A stretch of DNA of 64,000 bases, taken from an uncultured Bacteroidota bacterium. GTDB taxonomy: Bacteria > Bacteroidota > Bacteroidia > Bacteroidales > F082. The stretch is taken from contig CAITDJ010000107.1 of assembly GCA_903891085.1 (NCBI GenBank), positions 53,110 through 117,109 of the forward strand, in the 5' to 3' direction. Made by a program: the position numbers and the translations under genes. Positions 16,013 through 26,622 of the stretch are shown one piece after another. The notes beneath the pieces were generated by a model. The model was not told the DNA's origin. It searched no databases and worked only from the letters and a program-made list of their open reading frames with translations. Numbering within the stretch: position 1 is the stretch's first letter; each line of letters begins with the position of its first letter.

Positions 16013-16279
16013 ATGGTACACACTTACATTCTTTACTCCTAGCAATTAGACATGTATTCTATTGGTTCTACGAGAAATTTGCCTGATGATCGATTACGAA
16101 GACATCTGTCTGATCATAAATGGTTTACATCGAAAGCAAAAGATTGGGTAATCGTATTTCTGGAAAATTATGTGGATTATTCCTTAGCTCATAAACGGAA
16201 ATTACATATTAAATCATGGAAAAGCAGAAGAATGGTCGAATCGCTTGTTTCAAACGGTAAGTGCTGGTTTAGCGCATAG
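16013..16279 (+). pseudogene. Decayed second copy of the GIY-YIG nuclease gene
   Basis: From the ATG at 16013 the sequence reads MVHTYILYS and then TAG at 16040-16042, where the intact copy has AAG. After the stop the frame continues in register (QLDMYSIGSTRNLPDDRLRR) to a stop at 16279. The YIG core has changed from YYIG to YSIG. Most differences from the first copy are single-base changes. Re-initiation at the ATG at 16052 would give about 75 residues without the first GIY strand, so activity is unlikely. Confidence 0.8.
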
Positions 16280-16561
16280 GAGGAAAACCAAAGTTTCTTT
16301 AAAATTGTATTTGTTTAATGATCTCTTACAATCCTAGATTTGTGCTCATGTTTTATTATAATGACAAAATTCCTAATTTCTTGTTAGTTACAGACCCCTT
16401 CATCCCAATTACTTATTAACCTACTGGCAATGAGTGATCGGTATTTAGGTACTGTCTTATTTGTAAAGGATATAAATTACATAAATTGCAATATTATATT
16501 TTGAAATCACAGGTTTATGTATTTACATTTACGCCCTATTGAACTATTTAATACTGACTTT
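16280..16561. other. Leader region of the [NiFe]-hydrogenase operon
   Basis: AT-rich region upstream of hyaA. It should hold the operon promoter, but no exact TAnnTTTG box with a -33 partner was found. A TATATTTTG-like string near 16495-16503 is the closest. Confidence 0.35.
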
Positions 16562-17668
16562 ATGAAAGAAAAGCAACCCACATTTTACGAAGAAGTCATT
16601 GATGGTGGCTTATCACGTAAGGATTTTCTAAAGTTTTGCACGACTATGGCAGCATTTCTGGGATTGGAAACCAGCGGTGTTGGTCAGATCGTTCATGCAC
16701 TTGAAACCAAACCCCGTTTACCGGTAATCTGGTTTCATTTTCAGGAATGTACCTGCTGCAGTGAGTCTTTTATCCGTGCATCGCATCCGATTGTAGCCAA
16801 TATAGTGCTTGATAAAATCTCGCTCGACTATCAGGAAACCCTGATGGCAGCATCGGGAGTTCAGGCAGAAAATGCCTATAAGGCAGTGATGGAGAAATTC
16901 CCCGGCGAATATATTGTGATGGTCGAAGGTTCTATTCCTACTGAAAACGAAGCTTATTGTTGCATCGGTGGCCGGAGTGCCTACCAGATTCTGGAGGAAG
17001 CTGCCAAAAATGCCAAGGCTGTGGTTGCCTGGGGCAATTGCGCTTCTGCCGGATGTGTGCAGGCCGCAAGTCCGAATCCAACAGGAGCAAAACCTGTTCA
17101 TAAAGTAATCAGCGGCAAACCGATCATCAATGTGCAGGGTTGTCCGCCTATTGCCGATGTAATGGCCGGAGTTGTGGTGCACCTTCTCACTTTCGATCGT
17201 ATACCGCAACTGGATGAACTCGGTCGTCCGAAAGCATTTTACTCACGCCGTGTGCATGATACCTGTTATCGCCGCGCCAATTTTGATGCCGGTTTGTTTG
17301 TTGAATCATTTGACGATGAAGGCGCAAAACGCGGATATTGTCTTTACAAAATGGGATGTAAAGGTCCTGTTACCTATAATTCATGTGGTATTATCAAATG
17401 GAATGACGGAATCAGTTATCCGATTCAATCGGGTCATCCATGCATTGGTTGTTCCGAAGCCGGTTTCTGGGACAATGGTCCGTTTTACAGACATTTACCG
17501 AATGTGGAAGGCTTTGGAATTGAAACCACAGCCGACAAAATCGGCCTTGGTCTGGGCGTAGCTACCGCCGTTGGTATTGCCGGCCACGCCATCGTCACGA
17601 ACATCCGCAAACACCGCGATATTTCCAATACTCCCAATGTAGATTCCGAAACACTTAAAGAATTATAA
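16562..17668 (+). CDS. hyaA: [NiFe]-hydrogenase small subunit, group 1d-like
   Basis: From the ATG at 16562 (an in-frame ATG at 16517 is less likely) the protein has 368 residues. An N-terminal Tat-type signal reads LSRKDFLKFC, with Arg-Lys instead of Arg-Arg. The proximal cluster region reads ECTCCSESFIRASHP and WGNCASAGCVQAASPNPTGA, so both supernumerary cysteines of oxygen-tolerant enzymes are present in addition to the usual four. VQGCPP, YCLYKMGCKGP, CGIIKW and HPCIGCSE supply ligands for the proximal, distal and medial clusters. A C-terminal hydrophobic anchor (GLGLGVATAVGIAG) fits a membrane-bound enzyme facing the periplasm and feeding a cytochrome b. It is the first gene of a hyaABCD-like operon, two bases from the large subunit gene. 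Confidence 0.93.
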   Translation: MKEKQPTFYEEVIDGGLSRKDFLKFCTTMAAFLGLETSGVGQIVHALETKPRLPVIWFHFQECTCCSESFIRASHPIVANIVLDKISLDYQETLMAASGVQAENAYKAVMEKFPGEYIVMVEGSIPTENEAYCCIGGRSAYQILEEAAKNAKAVVAWGNCASAGCVQAASPNPTGAKPVHKVISGKPIINVQGCPPIADVMAGVVVHLLTFDRIPQLDELGRPKAFYSRRVHDTCYRRANFDAGLFVESFDDEGAKRGYCLYKMGCKGPVTYNSCGIIKWNDGISYPIQSGHPCIGCSEAGFWDNGPFYRHLPNVEGFGIETTADKIGLGLGVATAVGIAGHAIVTNIRKHRDISNTPNVDSETLKEL

Positions 17669-17670
17669 TC

Positions 17671-19392
17671 ATGGCTGAAAGAATTGTTATAGATCCCATC
17701 ACCCGAATTGAAGGTCATTTACGGGTTGAAATTGAAGTGAAAGATGGAATAATTACCGATGCCTACAGTGCCGGAACGATGGTTCGTGGTATCGAAACCA
17801 TATTGAAGGGTCGCGATCCGCGCGATGCATGGGCTTTTGTCGGACGTGTTTGCGGCGTTTGTACTTCAACGCATTCACTCACTTCTGTCAGAACAGTAGA
17901 AAACGCTCTGGGCATTACCGCTCCGCCGAATGCCGAACTTATCCGCAACCTGATGGCCAATGCGCTGTATATTCATGACCATGTGGTTCATTTTTACGTA
18001 TTGCATGCCCTCGACTGGGTAGATGTTGTTTCTGCACTCAAAGCTGATCCGGCTGAAGCTTCACGCATCGCGCAAAGCATTTCTGCCTGGCCAAAGAGTT
18101 CGGTTGGATATTTTACTGATATCCAGAAACGCTTTAAAAACTTTGTCGACAGCGGTCAGCTGGGCATTTTTGCCAACGGATACTGGGGTCATTCGGCTTA
18201 CAAACTTCCTCCTGCCGTAAATCTGATCGCCGTAGCGCATTATCTTGAAGCCCTGGAATGGCAAAAGGAAATCGTGAAAGTTCACACCATCTTCGGTGGA
18301 AAGAACCCGCATCCGAATTATGTGGTAGGAGGGGTTCCTTGTTCAATCAATATTGATGAAGCAAATGCTGTGAATGCAGAACGTCTTGCAATCGTCGGAA
18401 AGTTGTTTGAAGATGCAAAGACCTTTGTTGATCAGGTATATATTCCTGATTTGCTTGCCATTGCATCATTCTATAAGAGTGATTGGGGCGCCATTGGTGG
18501 CGGATTGTCAAACTATATGTCATTCGGCGATTTCCCAACCAATGGTTACAATAATCCTGAAAGTTTCAAGATGCCACGTGGGGTCATCTTGAACCGCGAT
18601 CTCAGCAAAATTCATGAGATTAAAGCTGACGATCCATCACAGATACAGGAGTTTGTCAATAATTCGTGGTACAACTATTCAAAAGGGGATGGCGTTGGAT
18701 TGCATCCATGGGAAGGTGAAACGAACCTGAATTATACCGGCCCGAAACCACCTTATGAGCACCTCGATGTTTCAGAAAAATACAGTTGGGTGAAAACACC
18801 GCGATGGAAAGGACTCCCGATGGAAGTGGGTCCGTTGTCGAGAATGCTTGTGGGTTATGCCGCCGGTCGTGAGGATATCAAAGCCGTTGTTGACAGCACA
18901 CTCAAAGCACTGGATGTTCCGGTTGCCGCATTGTTCTCAACACTTGGAAGAACAGCTGCACGCGGTCTCGAAACAAAACTTACCTGCGACTGGGCGTTGG
19001 AATTCTTCCAGCAGCTTCTGTCCAACATTAAAAATGGTGATTCACGTACCATGAATAATGTGAAATGGGAACCTGAATCATGGCCAAAAACAGCCAAAGG
19101 GATTGGAATGGTTGAAGCTCCACGCGGTGCATTATCGCATTTCATTGTGATTGAGGATAAAAAAATTGAGAATTATCAGTTGGTTGTTCCTACCACCTGG
19201 AATGCATCGCCCCGAGATCCAGAAGGCAAACGTTCGGCTTATGAAGAATCATTGCTTGGAACACCTGTAGCCGACCTGAATTCACCTTTGGAAGTAATCC
19301 GCACCATTCACTCTTTCGACCCATGTCTGGCCTGCGCTGTGCATGTTTACGATGAAAACGGAAGCCATGTTCATGAACTTAAAACCTATTAA
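17671..19392 (+). CDS. hyaB: [NiFe]-hydrogenase large subunit
   Basis: The 573-residue protein carries both nickel-binding motifs: RVCGVCTSTH near residue 60 and DPCLACAVH near the C-terminus. It ends 15 residues after that His, the short peptide that a maturation protease normally removes. RGIETILKGRDPRDAW and the MARGLETK-like region (TAARGLETKLTCDW) are standard for membrane-bound uptake hydrogenases. It oxidises H2 together with the small subunit and is co-exported with it by Tat. The gene is followed within three bases by the cytochrome b gene. Maturation genes hypABCDEF are not in the window. Confidence 0.95.
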   Translation: MAERIVIDPITRIEGHLRVEIEVKDGIITDAYSAGTMVRGIETILKGRDPRDAWAFVGRVCGVCTSTHSLTSVRTVENALGITAPPNAELIRNLMANALYIHDHVVHFYVLHALDWVDVVSALKADPAEASRIAQSISAWPKSSVGYFTDIQKRFKNFVDSGQLGIFANGYWGHSAYKLPPAVNLIAVAHYLEALEWQKEIVKVHTIFGGKNPHPNYVVGGVPCSINIDEANAVNAERLAIVGKLFEDAKTFVDQVYIPDLLAIASFYKSDWGAIGGGLSNYMSFGDFPTNGYNNPESFKMPRGVILNRDLSKIHEIKADDPSQIQEFVNNSWYNYSKGDGVGLHPWEGETNLNYTGPKPPYEHLDVSEKYSWVKTPRWKGLPMEVGPLSRMLVGYAAGREDIKAVVDSTLKALDVPVAALFSTLGRTAARGLETKLTCDWALEFFQQLLSNIKNGDSRTMNNVKWEPESWPKTAKGIGMVEAPRGALSHFIVIEDKKIENYQLVVPTTWNASPRDPEGKRSAYEESLLGTPVADLNSPLEVIRTIHSFDPCLACAVHVYDENGSHVHELKTY

Positions 19393-19395
19393 GCC

Positions 19396-20115
19396 ATGAG
19401 AAGCAGATCGATCCCCTTACGGGAAGTATATGTATGGGAATTTCCGGTGCGTTTGTATCACTGGATCAATGCATTGGTTATCACTTCTTTGTGTATCACC
19501 GGCTACGTTATCGGTGATCCACCGGCCTTCATGAAAGGAACCGAAGCCTATTTCAATTATTGGTTTGGAACCGTCAGATTCATTCATTTTGTGAGTGCAT
19601 TTCTGTTTTTCTTCAATTTCGTTTTCAGAACCTATTGGGGATTTGTCGGGAATGAGTTTTCTCGCTGGTACAACTATATCCCCTTGAAAAGCAAGCAATG
19701 GAAAGAAATCATAGATGTGATCAAAGTAGATGTTTTGCAGGTAACCAACAAAGGGATCGATTCAATCGGTCACAATGCGCTGGCAAGCTTCGTCTATTTC
19801 ATCACTTTTCTGATTTTTGTCTTCCAGTGCATCACTGGGTTTGGAATGTATGCAGCCATGAGCACAGCTTTCCTACCAAAATTGTTCGCATGGATTGTGC
19901 CTTTTTTGGGCGGTGATATGCAAGTCAGACAGTTGCATCATATTCTGATGTGGGGATTTATCCTGTTTTCGATCGTACATGTTTATCTGGTTTTCTATCA
20001 CGATTATATCGAACGTCGTGGTGTAACCTCGTCGATGATTGGTGGCTGGAAATTCATTGAGGAAGATGCGGTTGAACGTCATGACAGCGAAGAGAAAGCT
20101 AATTCTGAAAAGTAA
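19396..20115 (+). CDS. hyaC: Hydrogenase cytochrome b subunit
   Basis: The 239-residue membrane protein has four main hydrophobic segments and the histidines expected to bind two b-type hemes. These lie in FPVRLYHWINAL, VRFIHFVSAF and QLHHILMWGF...IVHVYLVFYHDY. It passes electrons from the hydrogenase small subunit to the quinone pool. The position directly after the large subunit gene is the usual hyaC/hupC place. The C-terminus is short and acidic. Confidence 0.92.
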   Translation: MRSRSIPLREVYVWEFPVRLYHWINALVITSLCITGYVIGDPPAFMKGTEAYFNYWFGTVRFIHFVSAFLFFFNFVFRTYWGFVGNEFSRWYNYIPLKSKQWKEIIDVIKVDVLQVTNKGIDSIGHNALASFVYFITFLIFVFQCITGFGMYAAMSTAFLPKLFAWIVPFLGGDMQVRQLHHILMWGFILFSIVHVYLVFYHDYIERRGVTSSMIGGWKFIEEDAVERHDSEEKANSEK

Positions 20116-20136
20116 TATTAATAGAGGATTTGAATT

Positions 20137-20610
20137 TTGGCTGATTTGCAAAAAGATATCCTGATACTCGGGATTGGAAATATATTGCTGAACGATGAGG
20201 GTGTGGGGATTCATATTGTTTCCAGGCTCGAAAAAGAAGGATATTCAGCAGCTGATCTTATGGATGGAGGAACCGGTGGTTTTCATCTCCTTGGTTTTAT
20301 ACAATCTTACAAATCCATTGTGATTGTAGACGCCTCCCTCGATCAGTTTCCTGCGGGCCATGTCAGGGTGCTACATCCGAAATATGCCAAAGATTTTCCA
20401 AAGCAGTTAAGTGCGCATGAGGTTGGATTGAAAGATTTACTGGATGCTGCTTTTTTGCTGGGGAATTTGCCTATAATTCATCTCGTTGCCATTTCGATCA
20501 AGGATTATCAGGAGATGGGAATGGAACTTACTCCAGAAGTTGAAAATGCAATTCCGGAGGCGGTGAAACAAGTAAAGGAACTCGTTAAAAATCTTCAAAA
20601 AATAGAGTAA
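20137..20610 (+). CDS. hyaD: Hydrogenase maturation protease (HyaD/HupD family)
   Basis: The 157-residue protein matches M52 peptidases: LGIGNILLNDEGVGIHIV with the nickel-sensing Glu, IVDAS with the Asp and LSAHEVGLKDLL with the His. These enzymes clip the C-terminal peptide of the large subunit once nickel is inserted. No ATG is available, so the start is TTG at 20137, with AGAGGA about 10 bases upstream as a plausible ribosome site. It closes the hya operon and is followed by a strong terminator. Confidence 0.9.
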   Translation: MADLQKDILILGIGNILLNDEGVGIHIVSRLEKEGYSAADLMDGGTGGFHLLGFIQSYKSIVIVDASLDQFPAGHVRVLHPKYAKDFPKQLSAHEVGLKDLLDAAFLLGNLPIIHLVAISIKDYQEMGMELTPEVENAIPEAVKQVKELVKNLQKIE

Positions 20611-20640
20611 TGAATTTCAGTCTAAAATGTTAATTACTGT

Positions 20641-20682
20641 AAAAAAAAAGAACTTCCAATGTCATTGTGAAGTTCTTTTTTT
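20641..20682. terminator. Bidirectional terminator between hyaD and tRNA-Gly
   Basis: An A-tract, GAACTTC, a loop of about 12 bases, GAAGTTC and a T-tract form a hairpin. It serves the hya operon on the plus strand and tRNA-Gly on the minus strand. Confidence 0.85.
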
Positions 20683-20683
20683 G

Positions 20684-20755
20684 AGCGGGCAATGGGGCTC
20701 GAACCCACGACCCTCAGCTTGGGAAGCTAATGCTCTACCACTGAGCTATGCCCGC
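20684..20755 (-). tRNA. tRNA-Gly (anticodon CCC)
   Basis: A 72-base cloverleaf on the minus strand. The acceptor stem is GCGGGCA/TGCCCGC, the D-stem GCTC/GAGC, the anticodon stem TTAGC/GCTGA with loop TTCCCAA, and the T-loop TTCGAGC. CCA is not encoded. Confidence 0.93.
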
Positions 20756-21007
20756 TATTGTGAGCAAATTTATTAAATTTAAACGATCCATCATTGTTCA
20801 AAGCAATTATTTTTCGTTCACTCCAATAAAGTAGTTTTTGATCTTAATTGATTCCTTATTTCATTTATATAGCTGATGAAATATTCATATCAGGGTATTA
20901 TGAACCAGTACTTTAAAATTTAATTATTCACCAGCAACAAACGACAGATCAAACCGATAGAAAATTTTCTAAATTTGCTTTGACTTAACTATGTTTACAA
21001 CAGGCAA

Positions 21008-23365
21008 ATGTGTAAAAAACTTGCTATTTATTCCCTTCAATTGTTTTTCGTTTCACTTGTATTATTTTCTTGTACTGCCAAACGACTTGTTCCCAAAGGT
21101 CAGTATATTATCACAAAGAATGATATCATCATCGATAGTAAGAAAACATCCTTTACAAAATCGGATCTTTATAGTTTCGTTAGTCAAAAACCGCACCGTA
21201 GTTTTTTAGGTATTCGTTTTAAACTTTGGACTTATTATGTTACTGAACCCAAAAAATCAAAGAAAATTTTGGGATGGGTGCATGATAAAATGGGTGTTGA
21301 GCCGGTATATTATGATGAATTTACTGCTGGTTCAAACGCTGAGCAAATGCAGCGGTACCTTGATAATGTTGGCTATATGCATGCTATCGTTAAACCTGAG
21401 GTACAATTGCACAAACACACAGCTAAGCTTATTTTTAATGTGACAGCTTCCTGGCCATATACTATTTCAAAAATTGAAAAATTGATATCAGATACTACAT
21501 TGGCTGGTTTCGTTGCTTCAATCGAAGGAAAATCGCTGGTTAATACAGGTAATGTGCTGGATATGTATAAGTTGAGTGATGAACGCGACCGTATAACTGA
21601 ATACTTGAAAAACAATGGATACTATTTTTTCTCGACAGATTATATCCGTTTTGAAGTAGATACAAATTATTTATCCCGACAGGCCTCGCTTAAAATGCTG
21701 ATCGAGGATGCCAAAACTTCAACAATAATCGAATCATCTGGTCAATACGCAAAAACCCCTCATAAACGATATTTTATCAATCAGGTTAATATTTTTCCAA
21801 TTTATAATCCGTTTATAAGTATTCCTTTGCCAATGGATACCGTATTGGTTGAGGTTCAAAACCCAAATGAAAATACTATTCACAATCAGTATTTTGTCTA
21901 TGCCACCAATCCAAAAATAAACATCAAACGATTTGATCAAATCATTCATATAAAAGATAATGAGGCTTTCAGTGTTTCAAAAGTGAAAAACACCTATCGT
22001 GGTTTATCTAACTTCAAAATTTATGGCAACAGTAACATCACTTTTGACACAAATGTTGTGAAACATCACTTTGCTGATGATGGACGAAACTGGCTTGATT
22101 GTAATATTTTATTACAGCGAAACAAACTTAACGGCTATTCTGTTGAGCTCGAAGGGACCAACTCGAGTGGTGACCTTGGCATCAAAGGAAATATTGTTTT
22201 CCAGAATAAGAACATTTTCAGAGGTTCTGAGCAATTCAGATTGCGCGCCAACGGCGGATTTGAAGCCCAGTCGATTCGATCAACCAATGCGGATAATGGT
22301 GAGAATAGCGTTTTCAATACAACTGAGTTTGGTTTGGATGCGAGTGTTTTCTTTCCTAGGTTTCTAAGTCCGGTTTATCTTAAAAACTTTATCCGTGATT
22401 ACCAGCCAAAAACGAATATTACGACTGGTGTCAATTCACAAAAACGTATAAATTACTCAAGGTTCATTATTAATTTGTCATTTGGTTATGACTGGATGGC
22501 TTCCCCAACAGTGCAACATGTGTTGACGGTAATGAATATTAATTCTGTTAAAGTTGATCCAAGTGCTGCCTTTCGGGATACCCTGGATCTGGAAACCAAT
22601 CAACGTATCAAGGATCAATATTCTAATCACCTTATTATCGGATTAAAGTATAGTTTTATTTATAACAATCAGAATATTAATAAGTTAAATGATTTTTTCT
22701 ATTTTCGTGCAAATTTTGAATCTTCCGGAAACGCGCTTTCTTTGTTTAATAATAGTATGCCTCGTGATACCGCAAGCAATCAACGTGAATTGCTCGGAAT
22801 AACTTATGCCCAATACTTCAGGTTTGATTTCGATTTTCGTTATTATAGGCTGCTTACCGAAAAAAATCGGTTGGTTTTCCGGACAATTATCGGAGCAGGT
22901 CTGCCATATGGAAATTCGTTGGAGATGCCTTTTGAGAGAAGTTTTTATTCCGGTGGAGCTAACGGTATGCGCGGTTGGCAATTTCGGGAACTTGGACCTG
23001 GATCGTATAACGGCACCGACGATGTTGAACGTATAGGCGATATTCAATTTGAAGTTAGTGGTGAATATCGTTTCCCAATATATAGCATGCTTAATGGGGC
23101 ATTGTTTACAGATGTTGGGAATATATGGACAATTAATGAAAGTAACTATTTGCCGGGTGGAAAATTCGGGATAAATTCGTTTTATGAAGAATTGGCAGTC
23201 GATGCAGGTGTCGGGATACGCCTCGATTTTTCATTCTTCATCTTCAGGATTGATTATGCAATACCACTGCGCGATCCGGCACGTAATGATGGCGACCGGT
23301 GGATGTTTCATGATCTGCAACTCAGTCATTCACGGTTAAATTTCGGAATCGGATATCCGTTTTAA
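21008..23365 (+). CDS. tamL: TamL-type outer-membrane lipoprotein (BamA/TamA superfamily)
   Basis: The 785-residue protein begins with a lipoprotein signal (MCKKLAIYSLQLFFVSLVLF then the lipobox SC), followed by POTRA-like repeats to about residue 330. The C-terminal barrel is of the Omp85 type, shown by YSGGANGMRGWQFRELGPGS near residue 650 and the terminal strand LNFGIGYPF. In Bacteroidota a lipidated TamA form named TamL works with TamB in envelope assembly; no tamB gene is next to it here. The stop codon lies four bases before the helicase gene, so the two may be co-transcribed. Confidence 0.85.
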   Translation: MCKKLAIYSLQLFFVSLVLFSCTAKRLVPKGQYIITKNDIIIDSKKTSFTKSDLYSFVSQKPHRSFLGIRFKLWTYYVTEPKKSKKILGWVHDKMGVEPVYYDEFTAGSNAEQMQRYLDNVGYMHAIVKPEVQLHKHTAKLIFNVTASWPYTISKIEKLISDTTLAGFVASIEGKSLVNTGNVLDMYKLSDERDRITEYLKNNGYYFFSTDYIRFEVDTNYLSRQASLKMLIEDAKTSTIIESSGQYAKTPHKRYFINQVNIFPIYNPFISIPLPMDTVLVEVQNPNENTIHNQYFVYATNPKINIKRFDQIIHIKDNEAFSVSKVKNTYRGLSNFKIYGNSNITFDTNVVKHHFADDGRNWLDCNILLQRNKLNGYSVELEGTNSSGDLGIKGNIVFQNKNIFRGSEQFRLRANGGFEAQSIRSTNADNGENSVFNTTEFGLDASVFFPRFLSPVYLKNFIRDYQPKTNITTGVNSQKRINYSRFIINLSFGYDWMASPTVQHVLTVMNINSVKVDPSAAFRDTLDLETNQRIKDQYSNHLIIGLKYSFIYNNQNINKLNDFFYFRANFESSGNALSLFNNSMPRDTASNQRELLGITYAQYFRFDFDFRYYRLLTEKNRLVFRTIIGAGLPYGNSLEMPFERSFYSGGANGMRGWQFRELGPGSYNGTDDVERIGDIQFEVSGEYRFPIYSMLNGALFTDVGNIWTINESNYLPGGKFGINSFYEELAVDAGVGIRLDFSFFIFRIDYAIPLRDPARNDGDRWMFHDLQLSHSRLNFGIGYPF

Positions 23366-23369
23366 AACG

Positions 23370-24797
23370 ATGGATCGTAGCAAACTGATTCAACTATTTC
23401 TGAATTCATTTCAATTTGAACCTACTCAGGGTCAAAAGGTTGTAATGCAGCACCTTTCGGCATTTCTGTTATCAGAAAAGCCAACTCCATTGTACCTGCT
23501 TAAAGGCTATGCAGGAACCGGCAAAACCACTTTAGTCACCAGCATTGTTGATGTGTTACCGCGTATAGGAATGAAATTTGTATTGCTTGCTCCCACAGGC
23601 AGGGCAGCCAAGGTATTGAATGCGTATACATCAAAACCTGCTTCAACCATTCACCGGAAAATATATCACCAAACCAATAGCCATGAAGAAGGTTTTAAGA
23701 TGTATCTGGCTGAAAATAAACACCATAATACCCTGTTTATTATTGATGAGGCATCAATGATTGGTGATAATAGCAGTGAAAGTGGAATGTTTTCTTATCA
23801 CAATTTGCTCGACGACTTGATGCGGTATGTTGCAGAAGGGGTTAATTGCAGAATCCTACTTATCGGTGATCATGCACAACTTCCGCCCGTTGGTCTCGAA
23901 ACAAGCCCTGCGCTTGATTTAGATAGCTTGAAATCAGCCTTTACCATTACAGCAGCACAATTTGAACTGACAGAGGTAATGCGTCAGTCGCTCGAATCGG
24001 GAATTCTTTTTAATGCCACCATTTTACGTACAAAGTTGTTCGAAAATAATGTTAACACACCATTTTTTCAGTTGGGTGCATTTGATGATATTATTCGCGT
24101 GCAGGGAGAGGATCTTGAAGAGTTAATCATTGCTGCTTTCGGTGGGAGAGACTATTCGAGGGCTGTGATCGTATGCCGGTCAAATCGCAGGGCCAATATG
24201 TTTAATCAGGCAGTCAGGCAACGGGTGTTGGGTTTTGAAGAAGAGATTTCATCGGGTGATCTGCTGATGGTTGTGAAGAACAATTATTTCTGGCTCGAAA
24301 GCAAGGAAGGAGGTGGTTTTATTGCCAATGGTGATATTGCTGTGCTGCGGAAGATAATCAGGATTGAGGAAATGTATGGTTTTCGGTTTGCCGATGCCGA
24401 AATCACCTTGCTCGACTATCCGGATGAGCCATCATTGCAGGTGAAACTGCTGCTCGACACTTTAATGCTGGATGAAGCAGCGTTAAGCCAAAAAGATTTT
24501 GATCGGTTGGCAGCTGCAGTTGAAGAGGATTATCTGGATATTCCCACTCGAAGGAAGCGCTATGAAAAAATGAAAGCCAATCCCTATTTTAATGCCTTAC
24601 AAATCAAATTTGCCTATGCGCTCACCTGTCACAAGACACAGGGAGGCCAATGGCCCATGGTATTTGTAGATGCTGGCATCAGTAAGGTTGAACAGATTGA
24701 CCGAAATTATCTCAGGTGGTTATACACAGCCGTAACGCGAGCCACAGAAAAACTTTTCCTGGTGAGTTTTGTGGATGACTTTTTCGAGGAAGAATAA
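23370..24797 (+). CDS. RecD/Dda-like superfamily 1 DNA helicase
   Basis: The 475-residue protein has Walker A GYAGTGKTT (residues 46-54), APTGRAAKVL (motif Ia), a Walker B-type FIIDEASMIGD, GDHAQLPPVG (motif III) and EVMRQS. At the C-terminus it has YALTCHKTQGGQWPMVFVDA and WLYTAVTRATEKL (motifs V and VI). This is the set of the short RecD2/Dda-like helicases common in Bacteroidota, which translocate 5'-3' on single-stranded DNA. It follows tamL by four bases. A specific role in repair or replication restart is inferred from the family only. Confidence 0.85.
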   Translation: MDRSKLIQLFLNSFQFEPTQGQKVVMQHLSAFLLSEKPTPLYLLKGYAGTGKTTLVTSIVDVLPRIGMKFVLLAPTGRAAKVLNAYTSKPASTIHRKIYHQTNSHEEGFKMYLAENKHHNTLFIIDEASMIGDNSSESGMFSYHNLLDDLMRYVAEGVNCRILLIGDHAQLPPVGLETSPALDLDSLKSAFTITAAQFELTEVMRQSLESGILFNATILRTKLFENNVNTPFFQLGAFDDIIRVQGEDLEELIIAAFGGRDYSRAVIVCRSNRRANMFNQAVRQRVLGFEEEISSGDLLMVVKNNYFWLESKEGGGFIANGDIAVLRKIIRIEEMYGFRFADAEITLLDYPDEPSLQVKLLLDTLMLDEAALSQKDFDRLAAAVEEDYLDIPTRRKRYEKMKANPYFNALQIKFAYALTCHKTQGGQWPMVFVDAGISKVEQIDRNYLRWLYTAVTRATEKLFLVSFVDDFFEEE

Positions 24798-24841
24798 TGT
24801 AAGCGGGCTTTCAAGTAAGCAAAGTCAAAGCAACTTTACAA

Positions 24842-26452
<1,611 letters not shown>

Positions 26453-26570
26453 TTAATATTATGTTTATTATGTCTGTTTATGTGATACCCCGAACGGGGA
26501 GGCAAAGGTAGTCATTTTCGGTATATTAACGCAGCCCTGATCCTTCGCCGATTGTTTATTGGTGATAAGC

Positions 26571-26603
26571 AAAAAAAAATCCGATGATTTTCACCGGATT
26601 TTA
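26571..26603 (-). terminator. Terminator of porV
   Basis: On the minus strand AAAATCCG-loop-CGGATTTTTTTTT forms a hairpin with a T-run 20 bases after the porV stop codon. Confidence 0.75.
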
Positions 26604-26622
26604 ATCATATGCTTTTTACAAG

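Noticed and set aside
10755..16279. Classical IS or transposon bounded by inverted repeats
   Set aside because: No transposase gene and no terminal inverted repeats were found; the flanking repeats are direct and contain tRNA ends.
16280..16516. Riboswitch in the hya operon leader
   Set aside because: No recognisable aptamer stems or conserved core were seen; only AT-rich sequence.
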